Source of the DNA: Pholis gunnellus
Lineage: Eukaryota > Chordata > Actinopteri > Perciformes > Pholidae
Length of the DNA stretch: 64,000 nucleotides
Reading direction: 5' to 3'
NCBI GenBank assembly: GCA_910591455.2
Contig: OU342808.1
Location: 17,563,121 to 17,627,120, forward strand
The notes below the pieces were generated by a model. That model saw only the letters and a list, made by a program, of their open reading frames with translations, had not been told where the DNA came from and ran no database searches. The translations under genes were made by a program, and so were the position numbers. Shown here piece after piece: positions 38,656 to 49,268 of the stretch (positions are counted from its first letter, which is position 1; each line of letters opens with the position of its first letter).

Positions 38656-40185
38656 ATGGACGACGGCAGCTACATCGAGTTCGATGTGCCGGAGTTCAGT
38701 AACACTGTTCTGACCCAGCTCAACGAGCTGCGGCTGCAAGGGAAGCTGTGCGACATCATCGTTCACATTCAGGGCCAGCCGTTTCGAGCCCACAAGGCTG
38801 TGCTGGCAGCAAGCTCACCCTACTTTCGTGACCACTCGGCTCTCAGCACCATGAGTGGCCTTTCCATTTCGGTCATCAAAAGCCCTGAGGTTTTTGAGCA
38901 GCTCCTTTCGTTTTGCTACACAGGTCACATGTCCCTGCAGCTCAAGGATATTATCAGTTTCCTCACGGCTGCCAGCTTTCTGCAGATGCAGGCCATCATT
39001 GACAAGTGTACCCAAATCCTGGAGAGCATCCACTCCAAGATCAGCCTCCCAGTTGGCGCCTGTAGCCCAGAGAAGAATGACTCGCAGACCAGCGGCAATG
39101 GGGTCAACGACAGCAACCTCTTTGTAAACCCTACCCAGATCTCCCCCCCTTACTACTCCCGGCAGTCTCAGGCAGGACACGAAGCGCGCTTCGAGCTGGC
39201 AGGAAAAGGCCTGGGCCGGGGCCGACAGCAGCCAGAGGAAGGCCAGTCGGACCGAGGCAGTAGTGACAGTGTGTCAGAGCACGACGCTCCCATGGAGGCC
39301 GAAACGGAGCAAGTGGAACTGATCGGCAAAGACGGGCAAGTGACAGATGTGCATGTGAAGATAGAGAAGACCGACAGGCCCACTTACTCAGATAGCTCCT
39401 CAGCCGGTGATGATGGCTACCATACAGAGCTGGTAGATGGAGAGCAGGTGTTGGCTGTTAGTGTGGGTTCCTATGGTCCTGTCATCCAGTCTGCTTCCTA
39501 TTCTTACTCAGGGCTGTCCTCCCCATGCTTTGTCAACCTTAGCAACTCCAGTCCTTCCCGCTCCATACTCAGTGGCTACAGAGGTGGACGAGCCCGGGCA
39601 AAGCGCCCCCTGGCCATGCCAGCAGGAGTGCTGAGTCATGTCAAACCGGTCTCGGACGACAGCGAATCAGCCGTGGGAGCCACGGGGTTGGAGAATGACG
39701 TGCGAGAGCGCAGCCTGCGGAGCCAGTGGTACCCCTACAATGAGAGACTCATTTGCATCTACTGTGGAAAGACCTTCAACCAGAAGGGGAGCCTGGATCG
39801 CCACATGCGCCTGCACATGGGAATCACCCCGTTTGTTTGTAAATTCTGCGGCAAGAAGTACACGAGGAAAGACCAGCTGGAGTACCACATCCGTGGCCAC
39901 ACGGACAACAAGCCCTTCCACTGTCAGATATGTGGCAAATGCTTCCCGTTTCAGGGCACCCTTAACCAGCACCTGAGGAAGAAGCACATGGGAGCGTCAG
40001 ACGGCAGCAATCATATAGACTCTTCAGAGACGACGGAGGGAAGCTCGGGTCAGAAGGACCAGGGGGATACGGCCGAGGTGATGGCCTTTGAGGCGCAATA
40101 TGCAGAAGAGGCACCCGCCCCGGATATGGAGGAGAGTTCAAAGTGCAGTCCAGAGGAGGCTCAAGCGTCAAGATGTGATTTTTAG
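38656..40185 (+). CDS. zbtb34: Zinc finger and BTB domain-containing protein 34
   Basis: This is a BTB-zinc finger nuclear protein, probably a transcriptional repressor (family knowledge). The single coding exon gives 509 residues. The acceptor is a T-rich tract ending CTCATCAG at 38,622. The ATG at 38,656 is chosen because it begins MDDGSYIEFDVPEFSNT, the conserved N-terminus. An in-frame ATG at 38,581 lies in the intron. The BTB/POZ domain covers about residues 15-125 (GKLCDIIVHIQGQPFRAHKA, AASSPYF). The middle is acidic and Ser-rich, with DRGSSDSVSE and SDSSSAGDDGYHTE. Three C2H2 fingers lie near residues 367-387, 395-415 and 423-444; the third has four residues between its histidines. The linkers are MGITPF and TDNKPF rather than TGEKP. 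The order and linkers match ZBTB34 and not ZBTB43. The protein is complete, ending ASRCDF-TAG. Confidence 0.95.
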   Translation: MDDGSYIEFDVPEFSNTVLTQLNELRLQGKLCDIIVHIQGQPFRAHKAVLAASSPYFRDHSALSTMSGLSISVIKSPEVFEQLLSFCYTGHMSLQLKDIISFLTAASFLQMQAIIDKCTQILESIHSKISLPVGACSPEKNDSQTSGNGVNDSNLFVNPTQISPPYYSRQSQAGHEARFELAGKGLGRGRQQPEEGQSDRGSSDSVSEHDAPMEAETEQVELIGKDGQVTDVHVKIEKTDRPTYSDSSSAGDDGYHTELVDGEQVLAVSVGSYGPVIQSASYSYSGLSSPCFVNLSNSSPSRSILSGYRGGRARAKRPLAMPAGVLSHVKPVSDDSESAVGATGLENDVRERSLRSQWYPYNERLICIYCGKTFNQKGSLDRHMRLHMGITPFVCKFCGKKYTRKDQLEYHIRGHTDNKPFHCQICGKCFPFQGTLNQHLRKKHMGASDGSNHIDSSETTEGSSGQKDQGDTAEVMAFEAQYAEEAPAPDMEESSKCSPEEAQASRCDF

Positions 40186-43100
40186 CTCTTGCTTCAGCTT
40201 AAGGAAGCTTTAAAAAAATGTTTATCTTAACTCAACTTAAAGGACTTTTTTCTTTTCTTTTTGAAATCAGCTCCCTCTACTATAGACATTTCTTGGGTTC
40301 CTGTCAATTTTGTGAAAGCTAGATGTTGAATGCGGAGAGTAAATGGGTGCTTTATAGAAATTTGATTATTTCAAGCAAAGGGAGTAACAACTTACTATTT
40401 TTGAGGAGGTCCCAATAATCAAGACCCCCTAATTGATTTCTCTTTTTATCTTTCCATGTTTTTTAAAACATATTTACAGAGTTATATAGGCATGTTGCAA
40501 TAATTGATAATGTGAAAGCTCTGGTAAGATGCTTGTCATATCACCTTTTTACCTGACCTGTTTTTGCACATGTGGCCACAGGAGGTCACTTACTCACAAG
40601 GAATGATTTTTTCTGCCAGTGCAAAGCTTCGTGTGACATATCCGTTCAATACCTCATGATGCAACTACATACTCATAACAGACAGTATTTTAACTTAACT
40701 CACCAGGTTCTACCTCATAGCCAAGAACCTACTAGGCACAGATGTGTTCACCGTTTAAAATCCGTTTTTAGGTTGTGTGTGCATTATCTTATTGCCAAAC
40801 CCTGTAAAGAATATTCTCTCAACACAAAGCCTTGATACTTAGGGGAAATATTCCTTGCTGATTGTACGGATCAGGGACACAGTCCTTGAAAAATGTTTCA
40901 TGGTCAGCCAGGAGTAAGAAGGTGCTATGTTTGGAGTTCATAACATTTGCTAGCTTCCGTTTTTTAGTAGTAAGAAAATGGCCCTGCATATTTTCAAGAT
41001 ATGATTTTGCTGTCTTATAACATTTGTTCTACTCAACACTTAAGAATTGTGTCTCTGATCACTACTGGAGATCTCGCTCTGTTGGCCAAAGTGTGGTTGT
41101 AGATCCTGTCGTCCATGTAATGGGTGAGTTACGTCCAACCGTGAAGTCGTTTGTATTCCTCTATACTCTGATGGCAGACTTATACTGAATTATTGTGTGT
41201 GTAGATTGTTTAGTCCTGAGGAAGGCTTTTAGGTTAATACTGTCGGGAGACGGGAGTACTCATTGTCAACTCAGCACAATAAGAGCAGCTCTGTATCTGT
41301 TCACATGAATCAATATAGTATACTAGTCTGAATAATATGCAAATAGAAAGAACAAAGGAATCTCAGCCATTTGGACATGGTTTTTCTTCCATCTTTTTTC
41401 TTTCTGTCCTACCTTTTCTGACGGGACGATTGATCTGTGAGCTTTTTTTTTCCTCTGCGGTCAAATGCAGACGTTGGAACAAGTTATCCTCATTTTGTCG
41501 AAGCAAAGCCTAGACTTAAAGGCTAATGGGTAAATGTTGTTAGAGGGTAGCTGGTGATCCAAAGTATTGATGCACTTTGCAGAGTTTAGTGGGCGGGATG
41601 GGTGTTGTGCCATTGAGAAAAATGTGCTATTTTCTGTCTTAACACCGATGCAGTAGTGTCAGGGTAGTACTAGCTTCACAGCAGTGATCTTTCCTCTGAG
41701 TAAAAACGTAGTGAACTTTGATGAGACTCTGCAATCACATGAATACTATTGGCTTCAAGTCGTGCATGTTGGAACGCATTTAATCGATACTGTTTGAACC
41801 ATGGGGCTCAGGGACGGGGCTGTTGTTATTATATAGAGACTTGGGTTTAATTGCATTGGGATTTAATTAAAGAAATCTGCTTTCACAGTAAATACATAAG
41901 AGGCACTTAGAAGGCCTGAATGGTTATCTTGTCATATTTAAGGAATTTAAAGCTCAGCTGGGTGGTCCTCTTTGTGCTATCCTGCTTTCTTATCTGCCAT
42001 CCAGCTGTTTAATACCTTTTTTTTTTTTTTTTGAAGAGCACCTGCTACATGCTTGTATTTTGTCCCACGTGGTCCATGCGGTATTTCTGTCAATGAATTG
42101 GATTTTTTTTTATCATTTTACATTTTACATATAATTTTCTACTTTGTGTGCGTTTGGCAGGTGAATATTGTATTTTGTTGCTTCTGTCGATTGTCAAGAG
42201 CGCAGTCCCTTTTTATTCCACTGAATGTGCGGTCATCGTCTTCACTCATTGACAGTTAAGAACGCAAACCAAAATGTAGGAATATTTAGCAAAAATCTGT
42301 ATAGCTAGCTTTACTTTTATCTTTGTATGTCAGGATTTATCACACAAACACACCCACAGTCTGTCAACCTGTTCAGTACTGTACAGTCGAATGTTTCCTA
42401 CCTTATTTTTATTTCTTCTGTCGACCGCTGACGTCGTGCGCAGGTTTGGCAGCTGATCGGACCTCACCAAAATCTCTAGCTGACTAATTTCAATCTACCG
42501 ATGATGATTCTTGCCCCTCACCTGGAAAAAAAACGGAGGAAATGCGTACCTTCTTGTCCGTTATGTTTTGTGCGAAATGGGTACAAACTGCTAAAAGGAC
42601 TTTGTGCCAAAGTTCACACCAAAGACTGATAGGTGATTTTAAACCGTACATTTTGACTGTATGGCATAATTGAATGCTCATTTGGAAGACTAGGCTCTTA
42701 ATTTAATGTAGGACTAGTTCATTGCTATTTGTAAGGATTGTACGTTTCCCAGCTTTATAACAATCACTTGTGTAAAATTTTAACAATTTGCTAAGAAGAC
42801 ATTAAGTAGTGGAGTCGTAAATAATATAATATATTAAGCCATACAAAAGCTGACGATATAAAAAAAAAGGTGTGCAATAGGTATTGTAATTGTTTAAAGC
42901 CAATGTAAACAAAAGAGAGAAAATACTTTACAAAAAAAGTGGCATCTTGAACTTAGTGCCTTGCCACAAGCTTTACATTTTAGATTCTGGCACTTAGATT
43001 CCTGTGCCTCGTTCATTTTGTAATGGATTGAATAGAGAGATTATAATAGAATATGGCCACATCTTTTATTGTAAAGTGTTACTGAGAATGAATAGAAATT

Positions 43101-45285
43101 AATTCATGTCATTCTTGTCCATGTTGTTGTTTTTTTCAGCTCAAGTCCTGCTCCCTCGTTTTTTTGCTTTTTATCATTTGATGATGTTTTTTTAATTTTT
43201 TTATTGTCACAGAATGGATTTTAAGGTTTAACTGATTTTGTAGCAATTGATTACAATCAAATGAGGCCGACTTGTTTCCCGACGAGCCGTCGCCCCGTGT
43301 TCAGAGACTACACTGTATCCCTCCTCGCCAACCACTGAGGACAATCTCATCAATGTACGGTAGTTAAAAGCATTTCGATGTAGGAAGGAGATGCATGAGA
43401 AACACAAATCTACTTCCTCTCTGTTCTCTCGGAGCATCTGTCAAGGGAACGGCTGCTTGTGTGTTTAGCAGATGAGAAACTCAATATCTGTGGAGGAGAA
43501 ACAGAAGAAGCGTATCCCCATATACTGTCGCTGAATTGCACGTTGCTCAATCACAAAATTGTATGAAATTGCCAATGGATAATTCTGTAACTTTATTTTT
43601 GTATTTGTGTCATCGAATGTGCACTTACAGGATATTTGTTTTGTTTGTTTTTTAATAGTTAATACCAATTCCATCCGGGAAGTTTATCTCTGTAGTTACC
43701 CTGAAGGGATCCAGCTATAACAGCCTCTTTGGTAGGGACCTCTTCCCCTTAAATGGTGCTTTTAGACTAGTCCGATTATTTTATTTTTTTTAAAACAAGT
43801 CCATGTAATCATCATCGGTGAATGGAGGCGGAATTGTTTTAATGCTTTTCATGAGCTATCGTTACTTATGTGAAACACACCTACGCAACCAACTGAACTT
43901 GACACACACTCGAATCGACTTTGTCACCTCTTTAGTTCCACACAGGAGATGCATTATGGGCCACAAGTAATCAAAAGGAAGTGTTTACAGGGAAGAGGCT
44001 GTCAGACTACTTTTTGAAATTGCAGCTCGTCCTATTCTTTTTATAATAAACTCACTTCAGGTAGTTTACAAACACTGATACAGGCTTAGAAAAAAAAAAA
44101 ATCTTAAGTCTTCCATAGCTTTTCTGTCAGTTTCTGTCCACTGTGTATTATAAGAAAAAGCAATAACCTTTTTAAAAAGTGGTGTATTGGGATCATCAAG
44201 CCTATTGAAATATTGGCCTGTCATATATCAAACAAACTGAATGTCAGGGAGCCGTTGAATGGAAATAGGACCAGGACAATTTGATATTGATTTATTTTTT
44301 ATATATTTTCTGAAACTTTGGACAAGTTGACTTTCCTCTTCAGAAAAAAAAAAAAGAAATATATATAAATGGAAAAAGGCGGTGTTGCTTGCTGGTGTTC
44401 TAAATGCTCATCAACATCCAGTGGTAGTCATTAAATGGCAACACAAGAACTGATCGTGTGGTTCAGTCATCAATCTCAGTGGCACTGTTCAGAGTTGCAC
44501 CTCCAGCTGTGTCGAATAATGAAAGGGATTTTGGGCTGCATAGCCACTGTTTTGGGAGCGGGCTATCTGTGGTCATGTTGAGGTTCAGTGATTTCCTTTG
44601 GCTCCACGGGCGCGGAGACTGTAGTTGTAGTTGTTCAGGTCAAGGGGGACGTTTTCAGTCGAGCTATTGTTCCTTTTTACTTTCACAACTCCCCTAAACT
44701 CTGCACTATAATGTCTCTGGCTCATATGTATTTGGTGACGAGGCCAAAAAACAAAAGCTTAGAACTCAGGGTATATAGTGTTAAAAGTGGTCTCATTGGA
44801 CACACTGCTTATGTCCATAGTATAATCGTGCACTTCTCTTCAGGTGGGGAAACAATTCCTCAGTCGGTGGTTCCCAAAACAATCTGCCTCAAGGTCTCAA
44901 TGAGCCCATACGTTCCACAGAGCTGAAGCTTGAGGAGCACTGGAGACCGTGAACTGAGCCATGATAGCAGAAATGCCCCAACTCCTGTTTTGTCCACTCT
45001 ACACACAACCTCACAACCCAACTGTGAACCTCAGAACTCTACTGTTTTGTACATCTATGAAGTAAATGAAGCTAGCTAGAGCTGATTTGTTGTATCTATT
45101 GCCATTTATGAATTTATTTTATAGCATGAAATAAAATATATTTATTCAAATTATATATTTTACTCATAATCATTCTGTGCTGCTTCGTTTTGGTTTTTAA
45201 GCTTGTAAATTGCTTTTTTATTATATAAAAAATGTCAATAGAATAATGCGTTTGTAAAATAAAGACGCTCATTTGGCTCCGATTT
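40186..45285 (+). other. zbtb34: zbtb34 long 3'UTR with poly(A) signals
   Basis: About 5.1 kb of AT-rich sequence follows the TAG with no exon on either strand. AATAAA hexamers lie at 45,130-45,135 and 45,258-45,263. The second is followed by a GT-rich stretch (TTTGTCTTTTGTG), so this is the likely distal end. Known ZBTB34 transcripts also have unusually long 3'UTRs. A T-run lies at about 42,018-42,032. Confidence 0.65.
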
Positions 45286-47460
45286 GTCTTTTGTGTTTCT
45301 CAAAAAAATGTATTTATTTACATGTGCATGCAAACTCAAATGAGCCGAAGCAAAAAACAAACAAACAGAAAAGGCTGTAAAATTCAGTTATTGTGTTTTT
45401 GTTTATAATGTGTTGAACAACAAGGCATCCAAAATATGGTCCAATGTGTTTCTGGCACGCTGTACACATGAATATGTGATGTATGTGCAGCTGTGGCCCT
45501 CCAGAGGGAGCTAGAGCTTAACAAATACACCGTGGAAAGGTTGCTCTTCTTTAGTGCCAGGAGAGCTGCAGTTTAACTTAAACAAGAGAATATCTCGGAA
45601 TCAGTTGGCCTTTATGACTTAAAACATGCTGTTAAATTTCACTATTAACTGTTACAAAAACAAACGGCCTTAAATGATAGGTCACTTTGTACACGTTTTG
45701 TTATGATAATTAGCAACCAGATGTCTGAAAAGACCTTTTCCAATTGTAATTTCTCTTGAGACTTTGATGTTTGTTTTTTTGTTAGTAGTGCTTTTGGAAA
45801 ATAGCCCATTCACAAAAATCATAGAAGCTAAGTAGTATAATAAAAAAAAAAAATGAAATGCTTAAGTCTCAGATGGCTGGTGTTTATGGCATTAATGTAT
45901 CACTAAACAGGCTCGTTTCCCTGCTGGATCTACAGTCAGATTTTCTGCCCAATCCTCAGCACTTTTATTGCTCCGGTCCCAACTGTTTAAAAACAAATGC
46001 ATTCAAAGGGAGAACTATATTCATAAAGTGGCACAGCCTCCCATAGTGTTACCACTGTCTGTAGGTTTTTCCAAAAAAGTAAGACCATCAGGGAGCCAAA
46101 TGACTAAGAAACCACCAAATTATGCCTCACTGACATTTTCTTGAAATAGTTTCCAACTGTTCGTTCAGACTGCATTTTGCAGTTTGTCACCGAGTCTATT
46201 AAGAAATATTCCAATGATTAGACTTAGATAATTTGTCAAATATATTGTCACTTGCTGATCAGTAAACAACATAATACTTGGCAACATGCGATAGGAAATA
46301 AGCATCACTCTTTGCTGAAAATGGTAATGACATGACTGAATTGTTTAAACTTAAGCATTATAATCCTAAAATAATAGGCTAAATTGCCCTGTTCCATAGA
46401 GTTTGAGAATAAAAGGACCCACACAAATACAAGGCCAGGAAACCTGAGGTTATCACATTTCCACAAAGATTCTTAAACTGGATTCTATGGTTATGATGTA
46501 TTGTGGCTCTCTAAAATAAACTTTACCAGTTGGACTGGAGTGAGTACGTGATAGATAAAGCTCTTTCACGCATGTGTTAATAAGATTTGTTATTGCAGTT
46601 TTGCAACTAGGATATGGCTGGTGGGTCCTTGGCTCAGTCTGTCTCATACAGCAATCAATGCAACCACAAAGTCCTTCTCACACATCTCAAAGTGTCATTT
46701 ATGCCCAAACAGGTTCTCCTGCATTATTTGAGTGCTGCTGGACTTAAGTTTAAGTGCCTTAAATTCAAAAATAGTAGCTAGATGTTTGTCCATAGCTTAC
46801 TGTCCCTATAGGATAATGTTGAATTAGATGGAGCCTTTAATATTAATATGTTATGTTATTTGTCATTATTGTGATAGGGCTGCTGTGGAAGCAATTCCTT
46901 CATCAAATTGTGTCTGACAAATTAAGGATAATCACAATCCACCATATCATATGACAATGGGGCATGATTGGCCTGCTTGGCTTATGCTATGTTTTGTATT
47001 TCTCTGCTCCCTGAATGAGGTAATGCTGCCACGTTACAAGGGATGTGGGAGTCAGGAGTGCAGCTCGTTTAGAAGAAGAGGAAAACAGGTGGAGGTTTCC
47101 CACCTACACAAGATGGAAATACAATCCTGTGGTTTTAAATTCGCTTATTCGTGGAGGAATTCCTTCTAGGTAAGAAGCCACTGGAAACTGGATCTCAACC
47201 AATAGTGTGTTAACGGAAACATTTCAGAAATAAGAGGAGACGGCACCGAGACTCAGTTTCCTGTTTATGTGCCACGTGGATAACACCACTGCCACGCCCC
47301 TTTTGGACTCCTACGGCAAGTCCTGAGTATATTAGCTCCAATGGGAGAAGTGAACGTGAACACAGATTATGGCCGATTATTTCACCCCCATGGTCACCAA
47401 AGTACATAATTTTATCTTCCGAACATTCTGAAAATAGAATTGGCATTTTCAAACAGATAT
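45286..47460. other. Intergenic, no gene seen
   Basis: This is unique AT-rich sequence between the zbtb34 poly(A) site and a CpG-rich stretch at about 47.5 kb. There are no supported exons. Confidence 0.6.
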
Positions 47461-47499
47461 ATCCGGAGAAAATTAACTTTGTTGGAGACCTTCTGCCTC

Positions 47500-47642
47500 A
47501 GCAACAGACTCTCGCGAGATCTGTCAACTAACGTTCGTGAACGCCATTGCTAACTCATCTGTGAATGTAGCCGCTTGCTAGCTAACGTTAGCTGCTTGTT
47601 AGCTAACGTTAGCTTAATGATATTGACCAACTGTAACACAAG
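47500..47642 (+). promoter_or_regulatory. Candidate CpG promoter with TCTCGCGAGA box and first-exon donor
   Basis: The palindrome TCTCGCGAGA (47,510-47,519) is a known core-promoter motif of TATA-less vertebrate genes. It is followed by CpG-bearing GCTAACGTTAGC units, which are common at teleost transcription starts, and by a good donor, ACACAAG|GTATGTTA, at 47,642. A pyrimidine-rich acceptor, CTTTTTCCCCCCAG, at 48,540 could be its partner. No protein could be followed from it; transcription is inferred. Confidence 0.35.
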
Positions 47643-47694
47643 GTATGTTACTAACGTTAGCTAATGTAGACGTTATTGATAACTGCTAAAAAAG

Positions 47695-48475
47695 TAATTA
47701 AAATGCCATATACTATGTTATTAAAATATATCGTTGTATAAAATGCCATATTATAGTATGTTACAAAAAATGTCTTAGTAACATAGTATAGTATGTCATG
47801 AAAAACTAATAAATTGTTACAGTATTGTCACAAAAAAGTCATGAAGATGCCATAGTTTAGTATCCCATACAAAATGTCATTGTATATACATTTTCATAGA
47901 ATAGTATGCCAAACAAATGCAAAATTTAAAAGTATAGTCTGCCGAAAAATAAGACGTAGTATATAACGCCATAAAAATAGCATGAAACAGTCATAGTATA
48001 GTATGCTATATAAAATGTCATATAATAGTGTGGCATGAAAAAAATCAGAAAGAATGTCACAGTAGAGTATGCCATCAAATGTAACAGTATAGTATGTCAT
48101 AAAAATATCAGTGTGTCACGATGTTCCGATGTGAGGGTCCTGGGACAGAGGACGTCGTATGTGTACAGATTGTAAAGCCCTCTGAGGCAAATATGTGATT
48201 TGTGATTTTGGGCTTTACCAAATAAATTGATTTGAATTGAATAGTATGCCTAAAAGATGCCAAAGATATCAGTGTAGTCTGTCAAAAAACAAGTCATGAA
48301 AATGACATAGTATACCATGCCATGAAAATAGCATAAACAAGTAATTGTATAGTATTGTATAAAAATGCCATCAAATGTAACAGTACAATATTTAATCAAA
48401 ATGTCATAGTAGCTATGAGTATGTCATAAAAAGTGTAGTGAAAATACCATAGTATAGTATGCTTGTTGTAGTAGT
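47695..48475 (+). repeat. Degenerate TATAGTATG(C/T)CATAAAAATG minisatellite array, + orientation
   Basis: Irregular units built from CATAGTATAGTATG, (C/T)CATAAAAATG and similar words repeat for about 780 bp, interrupted by an inserted retroelement tail at 48,114-48,242. The same motif recurs in the opposite orientation at 49,540-50,146. Confidence 0.85.
48114..48242 (+). mobile_element. Truncated LINE/SINE 3' tail
   Basis: The sequence TGTACAGATTGTAAAGCCCT, then CTGAGGCAAATATGTGATTT, ending in ATTGATTTGAATTGA matches the 3' tail I recognise from abundant 5'-truncated fish retroelements. It interrupts the minisatellite, so it inserted after the array formed. Confidence 0.6.
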
Positions 48476-48540
48476 TATTAGTAGTCGTATGCATGTATGT
48501 ATTTAAGTCTTATGACGTCCTCCTCTTCTTTTTCCCCCCA

Positions 48541-48732
48541 GATGAATGCAGAGTTTCCGTACCAAACCTGAGGATGTCCGAGTTTGTGGTTTTGTGTTCC
48601 ATAACCGCCCTGCCCGTCTGTCCCTCCAGGAGATGCAGACTCATACTCTCGTGGTGGTGTTCTGGACACTGGTGTTCTCACAACGGGGAGGATTTTGAAC
48701 CCAGCCCTGGTGCCTTTCAAACCGAGCTCTAA
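48541..48732 (+). other. Possible exon of unknown gene (both strands open)
   Basis: A strong acceptor (pyrimidine tract ending CCCCCCAG) opens a stretch that reads to a stop at 48,732 in one + frame. The segment is GC-richer than the repeat arrays beside it. The minus strand is also open here (a Pro/Gly/Arg-rich frame), so strand and coding status are undecided. No family is recognised. Confidence 0.25.
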
Positions 48733-49128
48733 CCAACAATGAACCCATAGAACTATTCTCTTCATGTATTTTGCGTGTTGGATCACTTCCACCCAACTCT
48801 CAATCACTCAGCCCTGGAAAAACTATTCATTTGCCACAACCTTTCAGCATGACAGATTGGTCTGCACATTGCAGATATAAAAATCCTCTGTCGAAGCCCA
48901 CTGGTTTTTCCCTAAACAGAGCTGGGTTATGATCCTTTCACCTCAGGTTTTCAATAATTATATGTATATGATAATATATTGAACAAATTTACATCCTCAA
49001 AACTCTAGAGTAAGAAGACATTTTAGTATATAGTTTTTAAAGATAATTTGTTGTCCTCATTTTCTCTCCAAGCAACTAATTCATACAAAATCCAACAAAG
49101 ATACAGACATTCAATTAATGTTTCTAAC

Positions 49129-49134
49129 TTTATT
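49129..49134 (-). terminator. Poly(A) signal of the unidentified minus-strand gene
   Basis: AATAAA on the minus strand lies 135 bases after the stop codon at 49,269-49,271. Confidence 0.5.
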
Positions 49135-49268
49135 AAATCAACACTGGATCACAACAGCAGTGTTACACCATGAAATGAAAGGAACCAATGCACTGAACAA
49201 AGACAACCATTTCAATTACAAATATGTTTTTAGACTTTAACATCAAATGAATGACTTTTGGAACATTT

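Noticed and set aside
38656..40185. Alternative identification of the BTB-finger gene as zbtb43
   Set aside because: The N-terminus EFDVPEFSNTVLTQLNELRL and the finger linkers match ZBTB34, and ZBTB43 differs throughout its BTB domain.
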